64,000 nucleotides of DNA. It comes from Nitzschia sp. pyKryTriq1. Taxonomy: Eukaryota > Bacillariophyta > Bacillariophyceae > Bacillariales > Bacillariaceae. Both the position numbers and the translations under genes were made by a program. The notes beneath the pieces are model-generated. The model was given only the letters and a program-made list of their open reading frames with translations. It ran no database searches and was not told the DNA's origin. Shown here one piece after another: positions 19,473 through 30,276 of this stretch (position 1 is its first letter; each line of letters begins with the position of its first letter). The DNA is taken from the NCBI GenBank assembly GCA_956465555.1, contig OY101131.1, positions 509,469 to 573,468 of the forward strand, given 5' to 3'.

Positions 19473-21200
19473 TTAGTAGTGCTTGGGATGACCGCAATTG
19501 AAAATATCACGCAGGCCATCGACGATTCTTGTCGCGGGATCTTGTTCTCTTCTACGCAGCGACTTTCTTCGCTTTCCTTTGGAAACAGGTTCATCTCCAA
19601 GTAGCTCGTGGCCCAATGCAGAAACCTTGTTGAACAAATTATCGAGATTTCGATTCTTCTTTTTTCGAACTTTCTTCTGCTTCTTTTGATGATCGCCACT
19701 GTCCTCAGAATCATACGAATTTGTGCCGGTAGCTCCCATCGAAATTTGAGCCATGCCCGGCACATCGTCGTCGTCCTCCTCCTCGTCTCCGTCTTCTTCA
19801 GAACTGTCGCTTCCACCATTCAATGCCAACTCCTTCATTTCAGTTAGAAGGTCCATCATCGACTTTTTTGCACGAGGACGACGCCGAGGCGGATGTCTTT
19901 CGGTGCCCGACTCGTCATCATCACTATCACTATCGTTGTCACTATCGCTTCCAGATCCATCCTCTTCGTCTCCATCATCTCCATCATCGACAACAGTGTC
20001 CCCCTCTTCGTCGAGCAAGGACATGTCACGCGTCTCTTCGTCGCCCCACGACGAGCCAGTATCCTCAGATTCGTAAGATTCAATCGGTGCTGACTCGTCA
20101 TCTTCTGTGTGGGGTGCCAAGAAACTCGTTGAGATGATGGCTTGGTCCATCATGAGTGGATCAAAACCTTCCGTGGCGATTGTGCTATTCGCTAGGGTGT
20201 TGATATCATCATGCGGATCGAAGTATTCTCCCCCATCTACAGCCGGTTGACCTTCTTGGTAGGATTGCCCAACAAGCTGACCTTCATCATCATAGTAGTA
20301 TCCTTCTGCGCCATAAGACTCTTGGTATTGATCATATTCGTCCTGTTCGTAGTAAAACTGGGGTTCCTCGTCTCCATTATTGCTGTACTCACTGTGATGA
20401 GACAAACCGGTGGGTGCCAATGCCGCCCCGTTGGCTCCGAAAGAGTTGATACGCTGTTGATGAACAACTGAAGAGTCGGGGATGTAGTTCATGCCTTCCA
20501 AGTTTGTGTTGAGTGTTCGTTCGCACGTTTCGTAGCCGAGGGACGTCTCCTCCCATTGAGCCTCGATACCCTCCTCCATGTGCACATTGAACTCCTCCCC
20601 TCGTTCATGCCGGGCTGCCATAGAATCGCAATGATCGTAAGGCAAATCGTGAGGATGAATAGTGGCTGTGTAGTCGAGTGTATCTGCATCCTCGTCTTCT
20701 TGTGTTCCCTGAATGAACTCGGTATATCCGTTATCATGCTGAATGTGCTCGCCATCTTCTTCATACTCGGCATGAGGATGTTCTGAATAGAAATATTCGC
20801 TATCCTGAACGTCGATTGATTCATCTCTTGTTTCAACATGATCGAGCATCTCTTGAACACCTCCCGACGAAAATGTTTCGGCCAGCGTCGCGGTCGTCGG
20901 TTTATGGTTGATGGAGTGGCTCGAAAATTGGGTCGGTTCCTCGTCGTCTTGCTCCGGGGCCAAATAGCTTCCCATCTGCGATGATTCTTCGTCATCGGCA
21001 TTTGCCAACGCCGGTTCAAAAGAAGAAATGATATCTTCATGGCTCTCTTCCTCCTGATAGGAAACCGTGCTGCTTTGTTTCTCATTTTTGATGTTTACAA
21101 TATCATCTTCAGACTCGCCGCCGATGCTACTCCCTCTCGATGATCTTCTGTGCTTGGAGCCCTTCTTCAGGAACCCAAACATGCGGCGTGGGGCTGGCAT
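19473..21200 (-). CDS. Acidic low-complexity protein of unknown function
   Basis: 575 aa from the ATG at 21200 (MPAPRRMFGFLKKGSKHRR). A short basic N-terminus is followed by about 400 residues rich in Glu, Asp, Tyr, Gln and Ser, an Asp/Ser/Glu-rich tract (DSDDDESGTE region), a short conserved-looking helix (KKSMMDLLTEMKELAL), another acidic run, then a basic C-terminal segment with KKQKKVRKKKNRN and a final helix-like part ending in IFNCGHPKHY. I recognise no domain. The basic clusters and acidic body would suit a nuclear or RNA/chromatin-associated protein, but this is a guess. Single exon. The spacer to the CA-like gene on its left is only 291 bp. Confidence 0.65.
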   Translation of the reverse strand: MPAPRRMFGFLKKGSKHRRSSRGSSIGGESEDDIVNIKNEKQSSTVSYQEEESHEDIISSFEPALANADDEESSQMGSYLAPEQDDEEPTQFSSHSINHKPTTATLAETFSSGGVQEMLDHVETRDESIDVQDSEYFYSEHPHAEYEEDGEHIQHDNGYTEFIQGTQEDEDADTLDYTATIHPHDLPYDHCDSMAARHERGEEFNVHMEEGIEAQWEETSLGYETCERTLNTNLEGMNYIPDSSVVHQQRINSFGANGAALAPTGLSHHSEYSNNGDEEPQFYYEQDEYDQYQESYGAEGYYYDDEGQLVGQSYQEGQPAVDGGEYFDPHDDINTLANSTIATEGFDPLMMDQAIISTSFLAPHTEDDESAPIESYESEDTGSSWGDEETRDMSLLDEEGDTVVDDGDDGDEEDGSGSDSDNDSDSDDDESGTERHPPRRRPRAKKSMMDLLTEMKELALNGGSDSSEEDGDEEEDDDDVPGMAQISMGATGTNSYDSEDSGDHQKKQKKVRKKKNRNLDNLFNKVSALGHELLGDEPVSKGKRRKSLRRREQDPATRIVDGLRDIFNCGHPKHY

Positions 21201-21851
21201 GGTCAATTCAGAGCCTGTTCTTTGCTGTAATACCAGATGGTGTTTTTGCTCTTGCTATACATGCATGCAGCGGCAGCGAGATGATGTTGTTGCTGCTCTG
21301 ATTGATGGTGGGGATGGAAGAAATCCTTTCGTACAAGAGAGATGAAAGACAATCGCTAAAGCGTCCGATGCGATCCGACCTTTCGCAAAAAGTGACCGGC
21401 GTTTCGCCAAATTAAGTTGGACATGCCGGCTCGTTTTATCATGTGGATAGAGTATCTTAATCATTTCTCAATATTCAGGATTGAATATATATATGACACT
21501 TTCTACTACAAAACATAAAGGCGGCAGCGTCCGGGAGGGACGGCGTGCCCCGATATTTTCATGGGACTAAATACACGTGACTCCAGGACTGATTACCTAT
21601 TCCCACACCCCGCGCGCGGACTTTCCCGCCAACGAAAAGATACCGGTAACCGATACAGTACCCAGTAGTGAATACTGCAGCAACAAACTACAACGGGTTA
21701 CGGGTGCATTGATCACAGACTTACGAGTAGACTACCTCCTGCTCAACTCATTTTGGATACAAAGCCATCGATTGCAATCTTGGAGGAGCCTGGTATATGC
21801 GTTCCAAAGTCATCTCTTTTGTTGGTTATTTCGGGAGACCGATGAGGAACC
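21201..21851. other. Divergent spacer
   Basis: 651 bp between the divergent acidic-protein and GT23-like genes, so both promoters should lie here. Frames seen here are short and without similarity. GATACCGGTAACC and GGTACC-type words occur near 21640. Confidence 0.55.
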
Positions 21852-23144
21852 ATGCACGAGAAACATAAGGTCCGGGCTAATAGTAATATTGGGATCAAGA
21901 ATGTTGTCAAGCAGCAACTAAGGAATTACACAACGAGTCACTGCCTCGTTCGGATAATCATATCTGGCATCGTCTTGATTGCTTCTGGCTGGGTGGTGCT
22001 ATGGGATTATCATGACGCAGTGCTGCAGTATGGTGCTGCCGCCGGATCCGACTACAAGTACGACAAGAAGTCAATAATAAGTGCGCCCATCAGTGCCAAA
22101 TCACTAAGTTTACGACTCGACTGGAATAATCTTGAACCACACTCAGAATTGGCGAAACGGATGATGGCACACCAGAGAGACTGTTCCAAGCCCATGGGGA
22201 ATTTCGTCTTTCGAAATACAGCCGGTCTCGGAAGCGACCTACATTTGTGGGGTCAGGCGCTCTGCAATGGAATGCAGCTTGGGATGCGGGTGCGAACGGC
22301 CGGAAACTGGACATTTATGGACGAACATCAGTGTGGTATTACTCGAAGTCACAATAATAAGCAACCATCGCCAATGCTTTGCTACTTTCAGTCCTCCGAA
22401 CTCAACTGCCCCGGAGATGTCGAAGAGGCGATGGCACATCCTGAATATGACCCCAAAGGATCCCTAACTAGGCCCGATGGATGGCTCAAAGATATCTGCC
22501 AGCCGATTTACCGAGGTATGGAGCGGCCACAAGTCAGAATGTCCGCGATGGAGTTTTTATTTCTACATGTCGATCCTAAGGTTATTCAAGAAGCTCGACG
22601 ACAGCTCAACTTGGTCTTTCATGGTTTGAATGAAGTGCCGAAAGACCTCATCACTGTTCACATACGCTGGGGTGATAAAAAGGTTGAGATGGAGTTGGTC
22701 CAAATTCAAGAGTACATTGGCGCCATTCAACAAATTCTGAAACAACGACGACGACGACGACGACGAGCCTCTGGTGGTAGGACGAATGATGCAGAAACTG
22801 CCAACATATATCTGGCAACGGAAGATCCCGAGGCAGTGCGACAATTCCGTGAGTCAATGCCGAAAGAATGGAACCTTTATGTGGAACATGCTTATTCCGA
22901 GCTACTACCTCATAGAGTTGATGAGTACAGCGGCAACACCAAAATGTCCATAGCACTGCATGGGCGAGTTGGTCTGATTTCGCTGGGATCCCTTTTGGTC
23001 GCAATGGAGGCCAATGACTTTGTGTTGACTACTCGAAGCAATTGGAGTCGTGTGATGAATGAGTTGCGAAAAGGCATTCTTGATCCAAGGTGCGGCAACT
23101 GTACAAGCATGATAGATCTACGAATTGCCAAGAAGGAGTGGTAG
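21852..23144 (+). CDS. Type II membrane glycosyltransferase, probable GT23 (FUT8-like) fucosyltransferase
   Basis: 430 aa. The ATG at 21852 leaves a short cytosolic end and one membrane anchor (about residues 32-52), the usual Golgi type II layout. The luminal part has FVFRNTAGLGSDLHLWGQAL, then ITVHIRWGDKKVEMELVQIQ, which corresponds to the donor-binding HxRxxDK region of alpha-1,6-fucosyltransferases, followed by ANIYLATEDPEAVRQF and LGSLLVAMEANDFVLTTRSNW near the end, which match the later GT23 motifs in order. A run of eight Arg residues (encoded by a CGA repeat near 22746-22770) interrupts a loop. The likely role is fucosylation of N-glycans or other glycans in the Golgi; the substrate cannot be told from sequence. 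Convergent with the next glycosyltransferase. Confidence 0.62.
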   Translation: MHEKHKVRANSNIGIKNVVKQQLRNYTTSHCLVRIIISGIVLIASGWVVLWDYHDAVLQYGAAAGSDYKYDKKSIISAPISAKSLSLRLDWNNLEPHSELAKRMMAHQRDCSKPMGNFVFRNTAGLGSDLHLWGQALCNGMQLGMRVRTAGNWTFMDEHQCGITRSHNNKQPSPMLCYFQSSELNCPGDVEEAMAHPEYDPKGSLTRPDGWLKDICQPIYRGMERPQVRMSAMEFLFLHVDPKVIQEARRQLNLVFHGLNEVPKDLITVHIRWGDKKVEMELVQIQEYIGAIQQILKQRRRRRRRASGGRTNDAETANIYLATEDPEAVRQFRESMPKEWNLYVEHAYSELLPHRVDEYSGNTKMSIALHGRVGLISLGSLLVAMEANDFVLTTRSNWSRVMNELRKGILDPRCGNCTSMIDLRIAKKEW

Positions 23145-23537
23145 CCAGCAAGTACTGCTGTCTAGGAACATCATGTTTGTAGACTAGGAGAAAATATTAA
23201 TAGTAGTCGACACGTGGGCCAAAAGCGTGGTCTATACATATGAAGTATCAATGGTATACTCGTATCGTGGTGCCCCCATAGCGCGCGGATAGATATCTGT
23301 CCTTGGTCTCTTTTAGCTGGTCACACAAAGATTGTTTTTCTGGATGTAATTTCGGTGTGATTCCAGCACCAGTACTACCCCTCCATAGAAGTTGGTTGTT
23401 CGAGATGCCCCTACGCACGCAAGCCCATATCCAAAACGAATCACCAGCTCTAATAACCAGGAATAGGATGTACTGCGTGCCGTGGTTCCAATTCGTGTTG
23501 TTGTTGTTGCTGTTGTTCCTGACAGTCATTCATTTGT
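23145..23537. other. Convergent spacer between glycosyltransferases
   Basis: 393 bp with two 3' ends. No gene is supported; frames crossing it are antisense shadows of the right-hand gene. Confidence 0.6.
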
Positions 23538-24806
23538 TCATTGGGTCGCATATTGGCTTTGGGGTATGGCCGCACATTCTTTCGCATAGTCTTTGTGTTG
23601 ACAAACTTGATCAAAGGCATGTTGCACTTTGGCTTTGCGATCGTTCCACGACATTTTTTTGGAATGCTGAAGGAAATGTTGGACGACCGTCCCTTCGGCA
23701 TAGGCAAACTCTTGTTGTAGCAGTCGAACATTTGTTTTCGTCCCATCGTATTCTTCCAAGGCGGTTTGCAAATATCTTTGATCGCCATGATACATTCCTT
23801 TTAGTACGGCCTTTTTGGCTCCCTGAAACCACTGAATGGCTACCGCTTTGATATCCGGATGCTGTAGATTCCATAAGGTCACTCCTGTGTTGACTTTGTG
23901 TGGTGGAGGATGGGGCTCTTGACTATCGCCCGATCGTACCGGTTGGGCGGCCAGCAAGGTCGTTTTGGCGTCGTCGATTAGATCCGTCACATCCACCTCC
24001 ATATTGACCATTAATGCATCAGCATCCAACAGCAAGATTTGATCGAATTGATCATTATGATCAATGGCATGAAACAACAATCGAATCTTGTTGAGAGAGG
24101 CATGACTGGCGGGAGGAGTACAACCGTGGGGTGCAAAGGCCATTCCTTGCAATACCACAACGGTGGCGTCGTATTGTTTCGCATAGACCTTGGCCAAGTG
24201 AGCACTGCGGGTTAAGAGCTCTGCAGATTTATCGTAACCCGACGACAAGGCAATCAAAAGACGCGGCTTCGGCTGATTCTTATCATTGCGACCATCACGG
24301 CGCGTCTTGCTGGTGCCTTGGTGTTGGTGTTGTTGGTGTTGTTCATGGTTGTTGTTGAACCACTCCCACTCGAGATCCTTGACGGCCCGACTACAATCAA
24401 TCTTTTCCATGCTGTTGCGAGCATTCGTTGAGGAGGAGTAGACGGACTCGCCCTCGATGCGATACTCGATGGAAGGAATGTAAAGATCTCCTTTCAAATG
24501 ATGATGATTGTTTTCGAGCAAGCGAAGGTTGTTGTTCTTGTGCTTCATTTGGTCGTCGGAAAGAGGTGAAAACTCTTGCAGACTTTGCATCTCACACAAG
24601 AGTCCCAGGGCACATAGCGCCAAGGCACTCAATAGCATTTGATTGCGACCCTTTCGTAGTGGCTTGTTAGCCGTCGAAGGACGTGCGCAACCCTCCTCCT
24701 CCTGCTGCTGCTGATCATCATGTTGACGATGGTGTAGATGATCAGCAGAGGAACATTCTTCCAGACTCCTGCCAATACCACTGCTGCCAGCTGTATACGT
24801 CGTCAT
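23538..24806 (-). CDS. Type II membrane GT-A glycosyltransferase (nucleotide-diphospho-sugar transferase type)
   Basis: 422 aa from the ATG at 24806. A hydrophobic anchor lies at about residues 58-76 (MLLSALALCALGLLCEMQ), followed by a low-complexity His/Gln stem and the catalytic domain. The domain begins RLLIALSSGYDKSAELLTRS and carries a clear DxD metal/nucleotide-sugar motif LLLDADALMVN (Asp261, Asp263), then VNTGVTLWNLQHPD and a MYHGDQRYLQ motif typical of GT8/GT34-like retaining enzymes. The C-terminus is Cys-containing (QVCQHKDYAKECAA). Likely a Golgi galactosyl-, glucosyl- or mannosyltransferase. The exact GT family (GT8, GT34 or GT77-like) is not settled by eye. Confidence 0.65.
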   Translation of the reverse strand: MTTYTAGSSGIGRSLEECSSADHLHHRQHDDQQQQEEEGCARPSTANKPLRKGRNQMLLSALALCALGLLCEMQSLQEFSPLSDDQMKHKNNNLRLLENNHHHLKGDLYIPSIEYRIEGESVYSSSTNARNSMEKIDCSRAVKDLEWEWFNNNHEQHQQHQHQGTSKTRRDGRNDKNQPKPRLLIALSSGYDKSAELLTRSAHLAKVYAKQYDATVVVLQGMAFAPHGCTPPASHASLNKIRLLFHAIDHNDQFDQILLLDADALMVNMEVDVTDLIDDAKTTLLAAQPVRSGDSQEPHPPPHKVNTGVTLWNLQHPDIKAVAIQWFQGAKKAVLKGMYHGDQRYLQTALEEYDGTKTNVRLLQQEFAYAEGTVVQHFLQHSKKMSWNDRKAKVQHAFDQVCQHKDYAKECAAIPQSQYATQ

Positions 24807-25625
24807 TATACTGTATTCAGTTCTTCTATAAATGTATGAAACGTGAAAAGCGAGGAAGGCAGTGCAGTGGGATGTGGCTCTCGAAAGGAGTCGTCGTCTT
24901 CTCGATCTGCTGCAAGTGGAAAGTATCTCAATACTCGATAATTATAATCATAGAATGGCAATGCGGACCCGGCAAGATTGATTGATTGATCCAATGTATT
25001 GCTTCATTCTTCGACGATCAAATACAAGTATGCTCACACTAATTTTTAGTTCGTATCCATCCAATAGCACACGGAAGATGTGAGCGAGCACCTCTTTTTT
25101 GCGGCGGTGCGTTGAATGAGCGGGTCGTTTCGGCATTCGAATCACAGAAACACATGGTTGATGGTGTCTCAAGAGACACGGGACACATCTAATTTACTAC
25201 GGAACAACACGTAAAATCAGATCGTAGTTACAAAAAGGCGCGAAGAGGCTGGGTCGGCGCTTTTGCCTAGTAATTTAAAATCATGGTGGCGCCTGCGAGC
25301 GTGCGGAGCGAGGAGACACATGTACGGTGCAGTCACAGGTCACAGGTGCTGTACCAGGTACGGTACTATAAGTGTACCGAAGGGTAGAGCCGCGAGTGCC
25401 TGGGTTAGAAGAGACACACGCGCGATACCCTGCGGGTAAGACGTCCGAAACGACATGGTTCAGCCAACCAAAACACGAATAACGTGTGCACACTTTTCCC
25501 TTAAGTAAGGGGGTCACCGAAAAAAAAGGAAAAAAAAAAAGCTGCCGAGTATTCAAGCCTGGCACAACTGGACCCCCGACCGCTCGCATCGTCAACGTTG
25601 TCGCCAACATGCCACCTGGAGAGCT

Positions 25626-25856
25626 ATGCTGCCGGACTGGTTTGATTGGGATGACTTTGGGTCGCCTGTTCGAGAGGGAGGAAGATACCGGAACAAGCGA
25701 ACCAAGTGTTGGAATCGATTCAAGAAGCGTCGTCCCTCTGATCGCCTGGTATTCGCAAAGATCCTATTTAACAATGGATCTTGTGTCCTCGTCTCACCAG
25801 TATTATCGCAAGAGTATCCAGAAGGTGATGAGTCCCAGAAGACCAGTAGTTTCTAG
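25626..25856 (+). CDS. Weak small ORF, unknown
   Basis: 76-aa ATG frame beginning MLPDWFDWDDFGSPVREGGR. Its aromatic/charged start looks protein-like and unlike the repeats around it, but I know no family with this sequence. Another ATG frame overlaps it. It may be a remnant of a longer gene or chance. Confidence 0.2.
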   Translation: MLPDWFDWDDFGSPVREGGRYRNKRTKCWNRFKKRRPSDRLVFAKILFNNGSCVLVSPVLSQEYPEGDESQKTSSF

Positions 25857-25937
25857 AACCTAGTCCAGACTAAACTATTATAAAATTGGAATCTACTGAT
25901 TTAGTAACACCGTACATTCTAAGTGCACTCGCGGATC

Positions 25938-26092
25938 AGGTACGGTATGCTACCGGTACCTGGTACCGGTCGGTAGCGGTACGACCTGGTACGGTACAGT
26001 ACCGGTACTAGCGGTACCAGTGCCAGGTACTTATACTTTACAGGTACTTGTGCTACTGACTGTACCAGCAGGTACCTGGTTCGGTACGTAGA
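25938..26092. repeat. Cluster of GTAC-rich palindromic words
   Basis: About 155 bp densely filled with GGTACC, TACCGGTA, GTACCGGTAC and CAGGTAC words in both orientations. The same kind of cluster recurs at 40599-40715, 50805-51055 and 54890-54990, always outside the genes. Confidence 0.85.
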
Positions 26093-26697
26093 GGTAGATT
26101 ATTCTACCGGCGCGGCGGGCGGGGGGCGAAGGTGATAAAAAATAATAATAATGTCCAAGACCTCGCCGCGCGCCTCCGCCTGCTACCGGCATTATCTGTG
26201 GTTTATTGTGTCTGATGATTTGATTTTCGGTTGCCGCTATGCCGAATGAATCCAGCACAGAGTGCAGTACCTGGCACTGTAATAACATAATACGAGAGTC
26301 CTACCGGTACTCCGGTCAAGCTAACAAGATCTGATTATTTGACGACAATCTCTTGTACCGTTACATTTTAAAGAGCCACAGGACGATAGATATTAGATCA
26401 AGGTCCTTCGCTCTCGCTCACTTGTTTGAACTTGTTTCCCCGTGAAAAAGTTTGGATTGATTCTTCTTCTCGGTCTACATCAGTACTGGTACTGCACTGC
26501 ACTGCACTGTACTGTTTTCTTTGGAGGGGAGGAGACATTCGATTGATTGATTGCTGAATAAAAGTGAATTGATTGAATTTCCTCCGTCTTTCTTCCTTTC
26601 TTCCTTTCTTCTCAATTTTACCGGGTATAATTCTCCAACAAAAGGACTGTTCTGACTATCACTGAACAAAAGAAACATTTATTTTCGAACCAGCACA

Positions 26698-29600
26698 ATG
26701 GATCCTAATAATCCCTATCATCATCAGCAGCAGCAACAGCGGCAGCAAAAGCAGCAGCCACCACCGCACCACCAGGGTACCCAGCAGTACATGCATGCAA
26801 ATTATTCATCCGCGAATGATTCGTCTTCGTCGAACCGCAACAGCAGCAACAACAACAACAACAACAATATCTCCTTGAATGAAACGCCGATGCAAGGATA
26901 TTATAACCCGTCCGCAGCAGCAGCAGCAGCAGCACGAGGAGGAACATATCATTCCAGCTTTGGCGACGCTTCTGTTCCGTTGGTGGCAGCGGCAGCAGCC
27001 GCAGCCGCGCCCAAGGATGATAATTTGTACGAGACTTTGTTGAGGTATCATAATGAAAACGACAGTACCAGTACCGAAGATTCCGGGGGTGCACGGATGA
27101 GGAGACGGCGGAATCCCAAAGTGACGCCGTATTATGGCAGCTCGTCAGCGGATCCATTGTCGTCGTCGTCGTCGTCGTCCAGACTAAAATCAACAACTGG
27201 TGGCGGAGCCGGGGATGGTGGTGGTAGTGGTGGTGGTGATGATATGACCGTCGAGTCGGATCAAAAGTTGCCAGCATTACCCATTCCACCATCCTCCTCC
27301 AACCACAACAAGAACAACCACCAAACGGACCCTCCCGAACTAAAGGCACCACCACCGGCCATGGCGGCTGTGGTCAATCGAAAAAAGCCTCCACCGACGA
27401 CGAGTACTGCTACAACAACAACAACAACAACGAGTCAGCCCAACCCGGACAAGCCGACACATAAAGTTCGCGGTAGCTTTTATCAAGCGGCATTGGAGGC
27501 TACAAATAGTATGGTCAATATACCACCACCAGCAACAGGAGCAGCATCAAGTCCCAACGAGCAACCATCACCACCACCAAGAAAGCCAGGTATTGTCCAG
27601 ATGAGTGAACCGGCTATGCGATCTAGTTCGGTCATGTATCAAGCCGCGTACGGAACAGGAGCAACACCTTCTCCACATCCACTGATGCAGCAGCAGCAGC
27701 AGCAGCCGAGTCCCTTGTTTGTGGAACCCATGGGCGTACATGAAGTTCGAGAAACCTTGGCTGCATTGAAGCAACAACAAAGAGGAGGAGTTGTTGAATC
27801 ATCATCATCATCGAAAAACAACAACAATAACAATAACAACATGAAGAAGATGGACCACCTCAATTCTTCCTCACATCATTCCGCTCACCTCTCTTCTTCA
27901 CATCATTCGGCTCGGACCAACCCTGCAATGGCACCGCCGCCACCGATACGGATTCGATCCAGTGATGGTAGTACTGGTTTACCCCCAGAAATACTACGGC
28001 ATCATTCGTCAGGGGGTACCACTACACCCTCGTCCACTCCAAGTTATGTATCATCAACTGGTGCTGGATCATCATCGAATATTGGCAGTAGCAACCCTCT
28101 GGATCACATGATGAATATTGGCAACGATGATCATATTGGTCTGATCATCCCAAATAATAGTACTTCCAACAGAAGCAGCAACAAACCTGCTCGAAATACT
28201 GCCAAGAAGTCACCGGCTCCTCTTTCTTTTTTCCAGAAACGTTCTCCTTCTTTAGATTCTCAAAACAACAAGCGACAAAACTCGACCGAGATGACCCCAC
28301 CGGCGGCTCCAGCACCAGCACCAACACAACCTTCCCACCAGATGCCATACGAGGAATCCCCCGCCGCCTCGACTGCTCGGATGGGCGCTCTTCCTCCACC
28401 TCATGGTGGTGGCGGTGGTGGCGGTGGGTGGCATCCGACAAATACAAATACCTACAGTAACAGCAACAGCAACAATGCCTTCAATTCACTGTCGATGACC
28501 CCTGGAGAGTACCATAACGCTCGAACAGTGAACAACAATACAATTGGTGGATACCAAAACAGGGGAATCCCAAATTATGGATATGGTTCTGCTAATACGA
28601 CATCATCATCATCATCCGCAGCAGCAGCAGCAGCAGCAGCAGCAGCACGTCCGACCACGAATTCCACTCAGCTACGTGGAGGATTTACATCCACGCTTTC
28701 CTCCACCTATCCCATGGACGACCCCTCTTTGGCTGAACAGAGCCATAGTACGGCCTCATCGTCCATGGACGAAGAATTGCGATTGGCGTTGGAAATCTCC
28801 AAGCAAGATACAGGATTCCCTGCTGCTGCTGCTACCAATGCTACTGCTGCTGGTGGTGGTGGTGGTGGTAGTAGCTACTCGAATAATCCCACCAGAGGTC
28901 CGATTTCGCAACCGACAGCAGCAGCCCCGACGCCGACGCCGTCCATGTTGAAACAAACCAGTTTTGGTCGGGATGCCATGGCTCAGGCACGAGGATCGAG
29001 CAATAGTAGTCTCGCCGATCTCTTGTTGGCCCTGAAATTATCGGCTGAAGAATCGTCGTCGTCCTCTCAAACTTCATCAGCATTGATGAATAACAATCGA
29101 CGAACTTCGACCAATCTGGATGAATTACTGGCTTATGAAATGCAACAAGACTTCAACCACAGTGTGACGGACTTTGTAGCGGCGGGTATCACGGCAGGAC
29201 CAATGTCGTCGTCGTTGTCATCACCAGCACCTAGCTCGAGCAAGGATCAAGATGAACAGTTGCGAATCTTGGAACGGATTAGAGAAGAAAAAGAACAACG
29301 AGAACTGGAAATGGCACTCAAAGCTTCGGAACAAGAGGCGAAAACCTCCAGCAGTAGTAGTAGCAAACCCGGTGCAGTGAGTATGGACGAGCCTGCCAAT
29401 TACTTGTACAGTCAGCAAAAGGCCATGGACGACTGGGCACGGCCCGGATTCCTACATGGCAACGATGCTGCTGCTGCTTCCGGGTCGTCACAGACAACGA
29501 CGGGAACGACTCGCCCTCGAACTCAACGAGAGAATTCCATGAACAGTATCGATTCGGACGGACGCCGCCGTGAACTGTTGGAACGGGGGACCTCGGAAAC

Positions 29601-29727
29601 GAAAATTGCAATCCAGGCGGGACAAGCCCATATCGTCACTTGCCGCGGATGTGGTGGGCGACTGCAAGCACCCGTCTCGTATTCCTTGGTGTTTTGTCCC
29701 AAGTGCCAGACGATTTCACCGTCTTAA
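26698..29727 (+). CDS. Low-complexity protein with three UIM-like helices and C-terminal LSD1-type zinc finger
   Basis: 1009 aa in one exon. Most of the protein is disordered: Gln, Asn, Ala, Ser, Gly and Pro runs, many from trinucleotide repeats. Order reappears in the C-terminal third. DEELRLALEISKQ at residues 691-703 fits the ubiquitin-interacting motif (acidic start, central Ala, Ser four residues on). LADLLLALKLSAEE (772-785) and RELEMALKASEQEA (868-881) fit more loosely. The last 35 residues hold CRGC (982-985) and CPKC (1000-1003) around a GGRLQAPVSYSLVF core, matching LSD1-type zinc fingers. Likely an adaptor that binds ubiquitin and another partner through the finger; the partner is unknown. 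The long repeats suggest rapid length change between strains. Confidence 0.78.
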   Translation: MDPNNPYHHQQQQQRQQKQQPPPHHQGTQQYMHANYSSANDSSSSNRNSSNNNNNNNISLNETPMQGYYNPSAAAAAAARGGTYHSSFGDASVPLVAAAAAAAAPKDDNLYETLLRYHNENDSTSTEDSGGARMRRRRNPKVTPYYGSSSADPLSSSSSSSRLKSTTGGGAGDGGGSGGGDDMTVESDQKLPALPIPPSSSNHNKNNHQTDPPELKAPPPAMAAVVNRKKPPPTTSTATTTTTTTSQPNPDKPTHKVRGSFYQAALEATNSMVNIPPPATGAASSPNEQPSPPPRKPGIVQMSEPAMRSSSVMYQAAYGTGATPSPHPLMQQQQQQPSPLFVEPMGVHEVRETLAALKQQQRGGVVESSSSSKNNNNNNNNMKKMDHLNSSSHHSAHLSSSHHSARTNPAMAPPPPIRIRSSDGSTGLPPEILRHHSSGGTTTPSSTPSYVSSTGAGSSSNIGSSNPLDHMMNIGNDDHIGLIIPNNSTSNRSSNKPARNTAKKSPAPLSFFQKRSPSLDSQNNKRQNSTEMTPPAAPAPAPTQPSHQMPYEESPAASTARMGALPPPHGGGGGGGGWHPTNTNTYSNSNSNNAFNSLSMTPGEYHNARTVNNNTIGGYQNRGIPNYGYGSANTTSSSSSAAAAAAAAAARPTTNSTQLRGGFTSTLSSTYPMDDPSLAEQSHSTASSSMDEELRLALEISKQDTGFPAAAATNATAAGGGGGGSSYSNNPTRGPISQPTAAAPTPTPSMLKQTSFGRDAMAQARGSSNSSLADLLLALKLSAEESSSSSQTSSALMNNNRRTSTNLDELLAYEMQQDFNHSVTDFVAAGITAGPMSSSLSSPAPSSSKDQDEQLRILERIREEKEQRELEMALKASEQEAKTSSSSSSKPGAVSMDEPANYLYSQQKAMDDWARPGFLHGNDAAAASGSSQTTTGTTRPRTQRENSMNSIDSDGRRRELLERGTSETKIAIQAGQAHIVTCRGCGGRLQAPVSYSLVFCPKCQTISPS

Positions 29728-30276
29728 AAAAACTTAACCTATAACGAACTCTAGAGTACAAATTAAATCATAGAATGAGTGTATCCACGGTACCAGTGAA
29801 CATGTAGAATTACAACGCCTGAGATAGCAGGGCCCCCCAGCAAGAAACGAAAGATGTAAGCCAAGAACTTTTCTACTACAGTAGTGGATTGGTGTCTCAG
29901 CTTGAGAGCTGCGGGAACCTCGGAGCCTAGCGAGAGCGGGTGAACTCTTTTCTATGAAAAAAGAACGATAAGTAGACCAGTGCCAGGCATAGCAAGTTCC
30001 ACTTGACTAAGCGAGCACTATCGGCTAATCAAATGGTGCCCCTACCGCACTTGTGTGTGACGACAGAGGAAGAAGACTACAAGAACAAAACGATACCCCG
30101 ACAGCAGAGTCGACACGAGACTTCGAAAAGTGAAAATGGCACGATCCAGCATATTTCAACCGTTGAATAGCCCACACACAACAAATTTCACTCAGCTCAG
30201 CTGCAGGCACAAGAAATAGGGACGAGTAGAAGGAATGTACACTCGGTGTGTTGGTGCAGGATATAAAGAAATATGT
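29728..30276. other. Convergent spacer
   Basis: 549 bp between the ends of the UIM-protein gene and the eS30 gene. No supported gene. Confidence 0.6.

Larger units (their letters stand above)
24807..26697. other. Gene-poor intergenic stretch
   Basis: 1.9 kb with one weak small ORF (25626-25856), a poly-A run (about 25516-25541), a dense GTAC-palindrome cluster (about 25938-26092), TAA/ATA microsatellite bases near 26140 and a TTCC-rich tract near 26585-26605 just before the next gene. No RNA gene was seen. Confidence 0.5.
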
